A stretch of DNA of 33,777 nucleotides from Niallia endozanthoxylica (GCF_008710145.1 NZ_VYKL01000049.1:1-33777), one strand, 5' to 3'; counted from the stretch's first letter, positions 15,871 through 24,653 are shown. Numbers and translations are program-made. Notes: generated from the sequence alone by a model not told the origin.

Positions 15871-16775
15871 ACCAGTTAAATAATTTGTTAATTACAGGAG
15901 CAAGTGGGTTCACAGGTCAACATGCATGTAGACACTTTTTAAAAGCAGGCTATGCGGTCACAGGAGTAACAAGAAATCATATCAGTAATGGCCAAATTCA
16001 AGTAGAGAAATGCAATCTCACAGATAAGGAAGCAGTAAGAAACTTAGTAAAGAAGGTACAACCTCAATATATTCTTCATTTAGCTGGGCAAAACCATGTA
16101 GGTCTATCGTGGAATGATCCTGTTTCTACACTCGAAGCTAATTTCCTTTCAACTCTATATTTAATCGATGCCATCCGACATGAAAATCCAAATTGTAAAA
16201 CTGTTGTTGTTGGTTCAGCTCTTCAGTTTGAACCAAATGATATGTCTACTTTAACTCACCCCTATAGTTTTAGCAAAACTCTTCAAGTACAAGTGGCACA
16301 AGCCTGGGCCAATCTTTACAATCTTCATATTGTCATTGCGAAACCGTCTAATTTAATAGGTCCTGGACTCTCAAACGGCGTTTGTTCTATTTTTGCAAAA
16401 AAAATCGTTAAAATGGAAGAAAATAAGGCACAAAATGTTCTTGAAGTAAATAATCTAAGTGCACAACGAGATTTTATTGATGTAAGAGATGCTGTAAGTG
16501 CTTATGAAATTCTTTTGACTAATGGGAAATCTGGGGAGGTTTATGAAATCTCTTCCGGGAACAGCTACTCCCTTAAAGAAATTGTAACTAAACTAAAATC
16601 ATTAACGACGATAGATTTTCAAGTTAAATCACAAGAGCATATTTTAAGTGAAGAAAAGGTTTTAATTACTCCCAATAAAATTATGAAATTAGGTTGGAAA
16701 CCAACGATCTCACTACAATCATCCATGGAGGATATCCTTAATTTTTACCGAGAAAATCATACAAAAAACTTTTAA
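15867..16775 (+). CDS. NAD-dependent epimerase/dehydratase, GDP-4-keto-6-deoxymannose reductase-like
   Basis: An extended SDR of 302 residues: LITGASGFTGQHACRHFL at the N-terminus, a conserved serine in VVVGSALQF, and the YSFSK active-site pair. KPSNLIGPGLSNGVCSIFAKKI and SAQRDFIDVRDAVSAYEILL are typical of the Rmd/GMD-related branch that makes GDP-6-deoxy-hexoses such as GDP-D-rhamnose. No GMD gene is seen in the window, so the substrate is uncertain; it may act on another 4-keto sugar. I use the GTG at 15867, whose GTGA overlaps the previous stop codon; an in-frame ATG 15 bases earlier is possible. It is followed after 14 bases by the GT2 gene. Confidence 0.83.
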   Translation: MNQLNNLLITGASGFTGQHACRHFLKAGYAVTGVTRNHISNGQIQVEKCNLTDKEAVRNLVKKVQPQYILHLAGQNHVGLSWNDPVSTLEANFLSTLYLIDAIRHENPNCKTVVVGSALQFEPNDMSTLTHPYSFSKTLQVQVAQAWANLYNLHIVIAKPSNLIGPGLSNGVCSIFAKKIVKMEENKAQNVLEVNNLSAQRDFIDVRDAVSAYEILLTNGKSGEVYEISSGNSYSLKEIVTKLKSLTTIDFQVKSQEHILSEEKVLITPNKIMKLGWKPTISLQSSMEDILNFYRENHTKNF

Positions 16776-16789
16776 GGAGTGGATTTGGA

Positions 16790-18007
16790 ATGAGAGATAT
16801 AGGCATTGTTATGCCTGTTTATAAACAAGATCCAGTATACCTAGATTTGGCCTTGCGATCGGTTCTGCAACAAAGTTATCACAACTATTATTTTGTGATT
16901 GTATCAGACGGTGCTCCATCTGAAACAGTTGATGTTATCAAAAATGTAACCAAGGGAGATGGAAGGGTCCACTTAATCCTTAAAGAGAAAAATGAGGGTG
17001 TAGCAAAAACATTAAATATCGGCTTTGACTATTTAATGAAAATTGAAGAGGTTAAATATCTTACTTGGGTTTCCAGTGATAATATATATTACCCTTCATT
17101 TGTAGAAAAGTTAAGAAGTGCATTAGAAAAAGCACCAGATGAAGTTGGGTTAGCTTATAGTAGTTTTAGACATATTGATCATAAGGGAAACTTTTTAAAG
17201 GAACCTGCATTAGAAGAATTTTATAAGTACCAAAACCAACCAAAAGAAAATCTACTTGATGTCTGTTTTATTGGGGTATCATTTATGTATAAAAAACAGG
17301 TTGCAGCAAAAATTGATGGGTACAGGCTCGAACCGGTCGAAGACTATGAATATTGGCTTAGGTTAACTGAGAATTGTGAAATTGTATATGTAGAAGAAGC
17401 ATTAATGGAGTATAGAACTAATTCTCCTTTAAGTGTATCTGCTCAACTAAGAAATTCAAAAGTACAGCACCGACGTTGGAGATATGCTTTTAACCTGGCA
17501 AGACAAGAAGCAAGAAATCGAAGAAAAATCCCCTTTTTGTTAACAATCATTTATCCAGTTGAGAATAGTTCTGAACAAACCATTCAAAAATTAGAGCAAC
17601 TATTTGAACAATCATTTAGTAATTATAAGGTAATAATCATTGATAGATCCTCTAATCAATCTGCTATTAAGATACTTAAGCACATTGTAGATCCACGGGT
17701 TAAATTTATTGAATTACCGAATGCCTCTGAAAAGGATGCTATTCGTTCTGGTATGAGTGAAGCTGATACAACATTTACATTAATCCTTGGAAATAGCTTG
17801 TTTCCCTCATCACATTATGTATTATACAACTTAATTCTGTTTCATAATCAATTAATACAGGGGGGCATTGCTAACCAAAATACGGTAGTTTTTGATAATG
17901 GCTTGGGTCGGGTTGCTTACGATACAGTTCACATAACAAAAGAACCTGTTTCCGGGTATTTATATAAAACAGAAAAATTGCTTGAAATTATTCACTATAA
18001 TAATTGA
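16790..18007 (+). CDS. glycosyltransferase with two GT2 (GT-A) domains, second degenerate
   Basis: A 405-residue protein. Residues 1-230 are a normal GT2 domain: IGIVMPVYKQDPVYLDLALRS, VSDGAPSE, the metal-binding region TWVSSDNIYYPSF and PVEDYEYWLRLTE. Residues 250-400 repeat the fold start (FLLTIIYPVENSSEQTI, VIIIDRSSNQSAI) but lack a recognisable DxD and the late catalytic Asp (LILGNSLFPSSHYVL), so this half is probably non-catalytic. AAGGAG precedes the ATG. It is the last gene of the sugar-nucleotide operon and likely uses one of the sugars made there. A gap of about 130 bases separates it from the sulfotransferase gene. Confidence 0.87.
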   Translation: MRDIGIVMPVYKQDPVYLDLALRSVLQQSYHNYYFVIVSDGAPSETVDVIKNVTKGDGRVHLILKEKNEGVAKTLNIGFDYLMKIEEVKYLTWVSSDNIYYPSFVEKLRSALEKAPDEVGLAYSSFRHIDHKGNFLKEPALEEFYKYQNQPKENLLDVCFIGVSFMYKKQVAAKIDGYRLEPVEDYEYWLRLTENCEIVYVEEALMEYRTNSPLSVSAQLRNSKVQHRRWRYAFNLARQEARNRRKIPFLLTIIYPVENSSEQTIQKLEQLFEQSFSNYKVIIIDRSSNQSAIKILKHIVDPRVKFIELPNASEKDAIRSGMSEADTTFTLILGNSLFPSSHYVLYNLILFHNQLIQGGIANQNTVVFDNGLGRVAYDTVHITKEPVSGYLYKTEKLLEIIHYNN

Positions 18008-18139
18008 AGTTTATTAAGTTAATAGATACTCATTCATTACTCATTTAAAAATATTAAATCAAAGGTTTTTTTATCTTTTTTTAAAAACGGAAGAACGGTT
18101 ATACATCCTTATTATGTCTCTAGGAAAGGTGATTTAAAA

Positions 18140-18910
18140 TTGAAAACTAATGAAACTGTTCCTTTACCTAAAGTGTTAGTTAATTCATTGCCGAAAAGTG
18201 GGACGCACTTACTTTTACAAATTGTTCTTGGTATTCCTGGTATGATCATAACCCCTGCTTGGATTGAAGAGGACAAAGATTTGAAAATGATAAAACTAGG
18301 AAGCGTTGGACCAGCTCATCTTGATTATTCAGAGAAACACGTAAATATTTTAAAACAAGAAAATATAAAAGTTATCTTTATTAGCAGGGATTTACGAGAT
18401 GTTGTTGTTTCGCTAGTTCACTTTGTAATGTTAAATAAATGGGGCAATCATCCATGGACACCATATTTAAAAGAACTAAAAACACATGATGAGCGCCTGT
18501 TAACAATGATACAAGGGGTGAAATTTACTCAGGAAGAACAAGCGAAATACGGAATCCCTAGTATACCTAATATTAGAGAATTTTCTCAAAATAAACTAGG
18601 GTGGGTAAAAGAACAATCAGTTTGCTCTATAACATTCGAAGAGCTTGTTTGCAATACAGAATCCCAAAATGGGTCCATTATGAAGATTATTGAGTTTTTA
18701 TGGAATGACCTTAAACAATTGAATTTAACTAAAGAACAATTATTACAAAAAATAAAACAAAATATTGTTCCAAAGAATTCAGGGACATTTAGAAAAGGGA
18801 GTATAGGGGATTGGAAACACGAGTTTAACAATGGGCATAAGACAGCATTTAAAAATATCGCAGGAGATCTCCTTATACAGTTAGGATATGAAAAGGACAA
18901 TAACTGGTAA
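18140..18910 (+). CDS. PAPS-dependent sulfotransferase
   Basis: It transfers a sulfuryl group from PAPS to a hydroxyl or amine acceptor, here probably a glycan. All three PAPS-binding features are visible in 256 residues: the 5'-phosphosulfate loop NSLPKSGTHLL (P18-K19-S20-G21-T22), the 3'-phosphate site SRDLRDVVVS (R83, D84, R86, D87, S91), and the C-terminal FRKGSIGDWKHEF (RKGxxGDWK). There is no signal peptide or membrane helix, so it is cytoplasmic. The TTG start follows AGGAAAGGTG. It stands just after the sugar-nucleotide and glycosyltransferase operon, while cysC and sat, which make PAPS, lie about 9 kb away in the same window. The acceptor is not known. Confidence 0.9.
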   Translation: MKTNETVPLPKVLVNSLPKSGTHLLLQIVLGIPGMIITPAWIEEDKDLKMIKLGSVGPAHLDYSEKHVNILKQENIKVIFISRDLRDVVVSLVHFVMLNKWGNHPWTPYLKELKTHDERLLTMIQGVKFTQEEQAKYGIPSIPNIREFSQNKLGWVKEQSVCSITFEELVCNTESQNGSIMKIIEFLWNDLKQLNLTKEQLLQKIKQNIVPKNSGTFRKGSIGDWKHEFNNGHKTAFKNIAGDLLIQLGYEKDNNW

Positions 18911-19103
18911 TTTACTTTAATGTTCCTATTTCAGTAATAAAAATGTTTGAAGAAAGGTTATGAACATATATTCCGTGTTCAAATAATATATGCATATGGT
19001 CCTTTAATAATTTCTCAAGAGTGTCTTCTTTCACTTGAGCAATAAACTAGACTATCACTCTATTATTTGTTTAAGTAACGGAACAAAGTATTTCAAAATA
19101 AGG

Positions 19104-19134
19104 GGCAGACTTTATTAAAAAGGGAAAATCTGCC
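19104..19134. terminator. hairpin between convergent genes
   Basis: GGCAGACTTT and AAAATCTGCC pair around an 11-base loop. T-rich stretches lie on both sides, so it could serve both the sulfotransferase gene and the opposing YadA-repeat gene. The bases 18911-19103 hold no gene I can support. Confidence 0.5.
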
Positions 19135-19176
19135 TTCAGCATAATGTTCCTATGATTCCTAACAGAAATGTGTTCC

Positions 19177-20763
19177 TCATAAGTTCAATAGGTTTTTTTT
19201 TGCTATATGAAATTCCTCTTCAGTAAGGTAACCTTCTTCTCTGAAATTAGCTAGTTTTTCAAGTTGATTCACTAGGTTGCTAAAAGAATTTCTATAAAGC
19301 TGTGGAGCGACAATCAACACTTGATTTTGATTTGTACGTTTTAAGACTCTATATCCTTGATCAGATGCAGTTGCAACCCCAATACGATTTGGTTTACAAT
19401 AACCACCGGCTTTACATGTACTATCATCGCGAACTAAGAGTTGTCCAATCATTCCAACTGCTACCCATTCAGGTCTTTGTATACGTGGAATATACTCTTT
19501 AGAATGGTCCCATTCCGGGTTCAATATCTGTCTACGTTCATTCCGTTGAGGTACGACCTCATTACCGTCATCATCAAATATGGGAGGAAGAGTGATATCT
19601 TCGTATAAAACTTCTCCCCAGTCGGAAGTCAAATACTTATTTTTCCATCGTAACTCTCCACTATTGGCCAAGATAGCCGGTTTTGCACTTGTGACTCCTA
19701 GTATATAATCATCTTGGTCATTTGCTATGCGTATTTTATCCTCTTCTAATGTCACGAAGTAGCCGAAATCGATAGGATTCCCATCTGATGTTTCAAATAA
19801 CTCCGCATAATCTGCTGCAGGGGTGGAGACGGTACCGTCAATTTTAACGTTGCCGTTGCTTAATATCTTTGCTGCTAACCCTGGCGTCGATGTATCAGTA
19901 CCATTAGCCAGATACCAGGAATACGATAGCTCGTTTGCTGCGCCGAATTTCCCCATAACATGAACGCCTTCTAAAGAATTTGCATTTGTGGATTGCCCTT
20001 CTGTGTGGGAGAAAAGTCCGCTGGCAACAGTGTTGACTCCCTCTGCATGGGAAGTGAATCCACTCGCAATACTAAGAGCTCCTTCTGCATGAGAGTTTTG
20101 ACCGATAGCTTGCGTTTGATTTCCTTCTGCATGGGAAAGATCACCGATTGCTGTGGTTCGCTGACCCTCAGCATGCGCAAAACTACCTCTAGCTACTGTC
20201 AAGTTTCCTTCTGCGTGAGACGCTCTCCCCTCAGCTCTGGTCTGGTCGCCTTCTGCATGCGAAGATTCTCCCTGAGCGATTGTTCCTTGTCCTTCTGCAT
20301 GAGAAACAAGTCCGCTAGCAATCGTATTTTCTCCCTCTGCATGGGAGGCAATCCCTGATGCAGTTGTTAGATTTCCTTCTGCATGGGAATATAAGTGTAA
20401 GGATCGTGTGTTTGAACCCTCCGCATGAGAATGTGCGCCACTCGCAGTTGTTCCGAACCCTTCTGCATGAGAAGCTACTCCACTGGCAGTGGTATTATTC
20501 CCTTCCGCATGTGCTGTATTAGCATTTGCTAAGGTTTGAAAACCTTCTGCATGGGAGGCACTTCCACTAGCAGTGCTCCTATTCCCCTCTGCATGTGCAG
20601 TATCAGTAGTAGCAAAGGTTTGGAACCCTTCTGCATGAGAAGCCGATCCGCTTGCGGTTGTGCTTAAACCTTCAGCATGTGAGAAACTTCCACTAGCCGT
20701 TGTGTTGTTCCCTTCTGCTGTTGAACATAATCCTGTGGCATTTTGATTACATCCATTGGCCAA
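19177..20763 (-). CDS. YadA-head-repeat surface protein with autoproteolytic chaperone (Peptidase_G2-like) domain and SHOCT-like tail
   Basis: A 528-residue protein. Residues 10-265 hold about 18 tandem 14-residue repeats of the pattern SHAEGxxTxASGxx, the left-handed beta-roll repeat of trimeric adhesin heads. Residues 285-495 (VSTPAADYAELFE, DYILGVTSAKPAIL, WVAVGMIGQLLVRDDSTC, RIGVATASDQGYRVLKR) look like the intramolecular chaperone/autocleavage domain of phage tail appendages (Peptidase_G2 type). The end, QLEKLANFREEGYLTEEEFHIAKKNLL, fits the short SHOCT helix motif. There is no signal peptide or membrane anchor, so export by the usual trimeric autotransporter route is excluded. It may assemble in the mother cell onto the spore, or descend from a phage fibre. 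The TTG start follows AAAGGAG. Confidence 0.85.
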   Translation of the reverse strand: MANGCNQNATGLCSTAEGNNTTASGSFSHAEGLSTTASGSASHAEGFQTFATTDTAHAEGNRSTASGSASHAEGFQTLANANTAHAEGNNTTASGVASHAEGFGTTASGAHSHAEGSNTRSLHLYSHAEGNLTTASGIASHAEGENTIASGLVSHAEGQGTIAQGESSHAEGDQTRAEGRASHAEGNLTVARGSFAHAEGQRTTAIGDLSHAEGNQTQAIGQNSHAEGALSIASGFTSHAEGVNTVASGLFSHTEGQSTNANSLEGVHVMGKFGAANELSYSWYLANGTDTSTPGLAAKILSNGNVKIDGTVSTPAADYAELFETSDGNPIDFGYFVTLEEDKIRIANDQDDYILGVTSAKPAILANSGELRWKNKYLTSDWGEVLYEDITLPPIFDDDGNEVVPQRNERRQILNPEWDHSKEYIPRIQRPEWVAVGMIGQLLVRDDSTCKAGGYCKPNRIGVATASDQGYRVLKRTNQNQVLIVAPQLYRNSFSNLVNQLEKLANFREEGYLTEEEFHIAKKNLLNL

Positions 20764-21416
20764 TTTTTTTCTCTCCTTTTTAAATTATTTATCAAAACTA
20801 CTAAGTTTATATAAATTAAAATTTAATTTAAAGTTATTATTTTCCTTACCCATATGAATAGAGGTAAGTCTATTAGGCTATTTTAGCTTTGGTTTTGTTG
20901 ATATTAATGGAGAAGATAATTTTCAAGATCAGTGAGTTAATAAACAATAAAAAATAACTTCCCGTAATTATCAGTGAGGAAATGCTACTATTTTATATTA
21001 TGTTGCAATAAAAGATTAGCGTGGACAAACTCATTACTTATATAGGGTTTTTACTTTATTTGAAGCATCCATTTCTATGGTTACTTTCACTCATTTCTAG
21101 AATAATACTTGGATTATATTATGATGTTTACTAGGGAGATTCGCTTTGGTTTTTATTTATAGGGTACGTATAAAAAAAGGCTTTATGCCAGCTGATAACC
21201 ATAGCTAATATTTGTATTATTTTCATAAACAATTTTAACGAGTTTTCAAATCTCTTTTTGAATTTATTCCAAAAGAGTACATGGAAAAATGTTCATTTAC
21301 CCTCCATTTATATAATAAAAAATGAAAGCTAAAGTATCTACTTGGTGTTAATATACAAGCAATATTGCAATAAAGTAATACAATGTAATATAACCTTTTA
21401 GAAAGGATGATGAATA
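20764..21416. other. AT-rich divergent intergenic region
   Basis: It lies between the start of the leftward YadA-repeat gene and the rightward BclA-tail-like gene and should hold both promoters. I see AATACAATG at 21377-21385, similar to a SigK/SigE -10, but no -35 at the right distance. A frame at 21235-21423 on the minus strand is AT-rich and lacks a ribosome site. I see no RNA or repeat. Confidence 0.4.
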
Positions 21417-21845
21417 TTGGCAAAGTTGCTAGATGCTAGAACTTCGCAAAACGCAAGTTATGCAAACTCTATTGGTATTCTCATAACAACGACACCGCAG
21501 CTTTTTGCACGTCTTACTCTTAATACAACCGGTGCTACAGGACTTGTACGCACTCAAATAAGCGGAACAGTAGCTGTTCAATTACCACTTTTACCTGTTC
21601 TTACTACAGTTACAGTGAGAATTGTAAGAGGGACGGCTCCAACGGATTTCCTTGTTTATTCAGCTGAAGACACTCTTGATACATCTATTTTAGGTCCTCA
21701 AATCCTATCATTTTCTGCTTCTGATTTTAATGTTCCCATTCCAGCTAGTAACAGCATAGTTTATACAGCATTTATAGAAGCTAGTGCAGTAGGGACTATA
21801 CGAGTGGGACCAGAGAGCTTCAACGCTACAATTTATTCAGACTAA
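21417..21845 (+). CDS. BclA C-terminal-domain-like spore-surface protein
   Basis: A 142-residue Thr-, Val- and Ile-rich protein with short strands such as FARLTLNTTGA, VTVRIVRGT and IVYTAFIEASAVGTIRVGPESFNATIY. The pattern resembles the trimeric TNF-like C-terminal domain of BclA-type exosporium proteins, here without a collagen-like region or an obvious exosporium-targeting leader. It has no cysteine or signal peptide. The TTG start follows AGAAAGGATGA, the same ribosome-site sequence used by the cysteine-rich surface-protein gene at 11400. A perfect terminator follows. The structural call is by pattern only; a spore-surface location is inferred from the neighbours. Confidence 0.7.
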   Translation: MAKLLDARTSQNASYANSIGILITTTPQLFARLTLNTTGATGLVRTQISGTVAVQLPLLPVLTTVTVRIVRGTAPTDFLVYSAEDTLDTSILGPQILSFSASDFNVPIPASNSIVYTAFIEASAVGTIRVGPESFNATIYSD

Positions 21846-21895
21846 TTCATCAGTAATTTCTTTTATTAACTTTCCAAGATTTATTTTTATGAATG

Positions 21896-21925
21896 AAAAG
21901 AGCTGTAGTTTCAGCTCTTTTATCT
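21896..21925 (+). terminator. rho-independent terminator
   Basis: AAAAGAGCTG-TAGTTT-CAGCTCTTTT is a perfect ten-pair stem ending in T residues, about 50 bases after the BclA-tail-like gene. Confidence 0.85.
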
Positions 21926-22180
21926 CTAATATGGTTCTACAAGAAAGGACGCCATCCATAGGGTGAGATGTCCTGAAAGGTAAAGAAAGTTCCGATCTTT
22001 AATTCTTCATTTTCAGATAGCAAGCTTTATTTCGACCAAAAAGAAGAGGCCATTTCTGTTAAGTCCGGAGTGGGAAACCAGAAACAGGCTGAAGCCGCCA
22101 AATGGGCGGACCTTCTACCTGGAGTTTAGGATTATTCACCGATCCTACTCGATTATGGATATTGTTATTTATAATAGATT
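21926..22180. other. unexplained structured intergenic segment
   Basis: This stretch is more GC-rich than its surroundings and has several potential stems: CCGCC-AAAT-GGCGG near 22095-22112, AGGAC with GTCCT near 21947-21975, and a CCAGAAACAGGCTGAAGCC segment. No reading frame with a ribosome site is present on either strand. It could be the remains of a mobile element or an RNA gene; I cannot assign it. Confidence 0.3.
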
Positions 22181-22182
22181 AG

Positions 22183-23304
22183 TTACTTTTTTGTACGTTG
22201 GAGTTTCTGCATCATATAAAGAAAATTCTTAGCATAAGTTTCAGGGGAGAAGTTCTTTTCAATATGTTCAACAGCATTTTGTCTAATTGATTCTCGTAAT
22301 TGGTAATTTGACAATAGTTCTTTCCCTTCCTGTACGGCATGATTGATATTGCCAAGTTCAAAAAATTTTCCCGTTGTATTATGTGTTATAAAGCTGCGTA
22401 CTCCATCTGAATCTGATGAAAGGACTGGGCATTTACAGACCATTGCTTCAAGAACAGCATATCCAAATCCTTCTACTTTCGAGGTTGAACATAGGAAACC
22501 GCCGGAATCGCCTATAGTTGAAAAGTACTCAGCCATTTTGTTATGTGGCTGATTAGCATAAATGGTTAGATGGTTACTCAGATTTAGTTCTATAACCTTA
22601 GCTTGGAATGCTAACCTTTCCTCTTTTGTCGATAAGGTATTATCTTCAAACATCCACAGTTGAATTAAAGGGTTTTCTTTAATGAATCTGGAGCCAATTA
22701 AAAGGAAGTCTTTCCAATTTTTATTTTCTTCCAATCTTCCTACCCATCCAATAATAGGGTTATCTTTTTTGGGAAGTACCTGATATTTAAATTCTTTTGT
22801 ATTAAAACAATTGTGAAAGCAAAACTGCTTCTTTAATGGAAAATGTGTTTCAAATGCCTTTATAAGATGAGGGGTTTGGGGATATAAGATGGCATCACAA
22901 TAACGATTAATAGTAGGATATGCGTGGTTTTTTATAAATTCTTCGGCATAATCTTTATTATAGCCTAATCCTTGGACTTCATAAATTAATGGACCTTTGT
23001 ATCCCAAATTTCTTAACTTCTGTAACATTACAAGATCAGACCCAACTACGATTGCCGTATAGTTTCTCCTTTCAATAATTTCTTTAATTTTAGTATCATT
23101 GTTTGTAACAAAAATGGGGGTATTAATTTTATTTTGTAGTCCTGTTCCAGGCTGTGTATATAAGAAATGACAGTTTATCCCTACTTGGCTAAGTGCATAT
23201 AAACGTTGTCTATTTAAAGTTTCTATACCTCCGCTTGGGACAAAAAATGTAAACAAAATATTCATTCTGTTGTTGGACGAATTTTCCTTTTTAAGTAAGT
23301 TCAT
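22183..23304 (-). CDS. family 4 glycosyltransferase
   Basis: A GT-B-fold retaining glycosyltransferase of 373 residues. Near the N-terminus it has FVPSGGIETLNRQRLYAL (the GG-x-E acceptor-side motif). In the donor half it has PIIGWVGRLEENKNWKDFL and the nucleotide-binding EGFGYAVLEAMVCKCPVLSS with the Glu-x7-Glu pair. The ATG at 23304 follows GAGGTGA; an internal ATG 13 codons later is the alternative. It is a single gene on the minus strand, bounded on the right by an IS3 element. Sugar and acceptor are unknown, but it probably works with the other glycosyltransferases of the window. Confidence 0.9.
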   Translation of the reverse strand: MNLLKKENSSNNRMNILFTFFVPSGGIETLNRQRLYALSQVGINCHFLYTQPGTGLQNKINTPIFVTNNDTKIKEIIERRNYTAIVVGSDLVMLQKLRNLGYKGPLIYEVQGLGYNKDYAEEFIKNHAYPTINRYCDAILYPQTPHLIKAFETHFPLKKQFCFHNCFNTKEFKYQVLPKKDNPIIGWVGRLEENKNWKDFLLIGSRFIKENPLIQLWMFEDNTLSTKEERLAFQAKVIELNLSNHLTIYANQPHNKMAEYFSTIGDSGGFLCSTSKVEGFGYAVLEAMVCKCPVLSSDSDGVRSFITHNTTGKFFELGNINHAVQEGKELLSNYQLRESIRQNAVEHIEKNFSPETYAKNFLYMMQKLQRTKK

Positions 23305-23466
23305 CTTGTCACCTCAATCATTCAAGTTCTTTAAAAAAGAACCAGTAAAATTAGTTGCTATTGGCCTAAAGTTTAAAAAATTTAACTTTGCATCATTTGC
23401 AAAACTTTTCACATATTGTACTGAAGACATGGAGTTGATTAAAAACACTGGTATGTCAACACTAAA

Positions 23467-24300
23467 CTAGACAACTTTTTTAAGGTGTTCAAGTTTGTAA
23501 TCAATCGGACTTACATAACCAAGTGTTCCGTGGATTCTTATGTGATTAAACCAGTGGACATAGTCATGTAATTCCCTTGTTAACTCTTCTAAACTATTAA
23601 AATGTTGACCTTTCACAAACTCTGTTTTAATGATTTTAAACGTCGCTTCAGCTACGGCATTGTCATACGGACAGCCCTTCATGCTTAAAGATCGTTGAAT
23701 GTTAAACGTCTCTAAAGCATCATCAATCAGTTTATTTTTAAACTCATTTCCACGATCTGTATGAAAAAGTTGGATTTTACGCAGGTCGACCTTGATGGAG
23801 GCGAATGCACGATAAACTAGTAATGCATCTTTGTTTGGACCTGTACTGAAGCCTACGATTTCCCGATTAAAGAGATCGACAAATACACATACATAATGCC
23901 ATTTTTGATTGACTCTTACGTACGTTAAATCGCTGACAACCACCGTCATTTCTTCCTCCTGGTCGAACGCACGGTTTAGTTCATTCTTCTGTTCGGATTC
24001 ATTACAAGATTTCGTATGAGGCTTAAATTGGGCGATGGTGTAAGTTGAGACTAGACCCTGCTCTTGCATAATGCGCCCAATTCTTCGTCTAGAAACAATA
24101 AGGCCACGTTTTTTTAGTTCCACCTTGATTTTACGTGTCCCGTAATTTTGACGACTTGCCTGAAATACATCGATCACATCAGCTGTAATATCATCCTCTT
24201 TTGTTCTCTCTTTTGCTTCATAATAATAGGTGCTTCTAGGGATTTGTAGGACTTTACACATTGCTGATATCGAGTATTTATGTTGATTATTCTTGATCAC
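23467..24300 (-). CDS. IS3-family transposase OrfB (DDE integrase)
   Basis: A 277-residue rve-type integrase core. It begins with the IS3 OrfB helix-turn-helix segment (SISAMCKVLQIPRSTYYY) and RRRIGRIMQEQGLVS. The DDE residues are visible in VVSDLTYV (D), LFHTDRGNEFKN (D) and NAVAEATFKIIKTEF (E). The frame is intact. The GTG at 24300 is the first start after the end of OrfA. In this family OrfAB is usually made by -1 frameshifting near the end of orfA, so an independent start may not be used. Confidence 0.93.
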   Translation of the reverse strand: MIKNNQHKYSISAMCKVLQIPRSTYYYEAKERTKEDDITADVIDVFQASRQNYGTRKIKVELKKRGLIVSRRRIGRIMQEQGLVSTYTIAQFKPHTKSCNESEQKNELNRAFDQEEEMTVVVSDLTYVRVNQKWHYVCVFVDLFNREIVGFSTGPNKDALLVYRAFASIKVDLRKIQLFHTDRGNEFKNKLIDDALETFNIQRSLSMKGCPYDNAVAEATFKIIKTEFVKGQHFNSLEELTRELHDYVHWFNHIRIHGTLGYVSPIDYKLEHLKKVV

Positions 24301-24302
24301 AT

Positions 24303-24587
24303 TTACTTTCGTCCTAGTATCAGCGCGGCTTGCTTTAAAATGTCATTTTCCATTTCTAGTTGTTTATTTCTCTTTCGGAGTTCGATCAGTTCCTTTTGTT
24401 CCTCTGTTAGATTGTCTTTTTCCTTAAAAGAACCAGAGCTCTGACTCTGACTCACCCACTTATCTAAGGAAGAAGGAGTCAGATCATACTCACGAATAAT
24501 TTCTTTTCTTGGTTTCCCATTTTGGTACAGCTGCACCATCTGTTGTTTGAATTCTTCCGTAAATGTTCGGCGTTCTCTTTTAGTCAT
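24303..24587 (-). CDS. IS3-family transposase OrfA (helix-turn-helix)
   Basis: A 94-residue DNA-binding protein: RRTFTEEFKQQMVQLYQNG and PSSLDKWVSQSQSSGSF form the helix-turn-helix, followed by a leucine zipper (ELRKRNKQLEMENDILKQA) typical of OrfA. I chose the ATG at 24587, with GAGGAG upstream; five extra codons upstream lack a site. It recognises the element's terminal repeats. No passenger gene is present. Confidence 0.92.
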   Translation of the reverse strand: MTKRERRTFTEEFKQQMVQLYQNGKPRKEIIREYDLTPSSLDKWVSQSQSSGSFKEKDNLTEEQKELIELRKRNKQLEMENDILKQAALILGRK

Positions 24588-24653
24588 GTAGATTCTCCTC
24601 AAATGTATTATCTGTAGTCTACTTGACCTTAAAAATTCTGTCCAACTAAGTGT

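Larger units (their letters stand above)
23459..24653 (-). mobile_element. IS3-family insertion sequence
   Basis: Two transposase genes lie between imperfect inverted repeats: 23459-23493 on the left (ACACTAAACTAGACAAC, then TTTTTTAAGG and CAAG) and 24622-24653 on the right, whose reverse complement reads ACACTTAGTTGGACAG, then TTTTTAAGG and CAAG. I could not define the exact tips or a target duplication. The OrfA sequence recalls the IS981-like group, which I state from memory. Confidence 0.8.

Noticed and set aside
19993..20358. 121-codon Ser/Met-rich frame opposite the repeat gene
   Set aside because: It is an antisense image of the repeats, without a start region.
19900..20740. Regular 42-base repeats suggesting a CRISPR array
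   Set aside because: The repeats are in-frame codons of the 14-residue YadA-type protein repeat, they have no unique spacers, and no cas genes are present.
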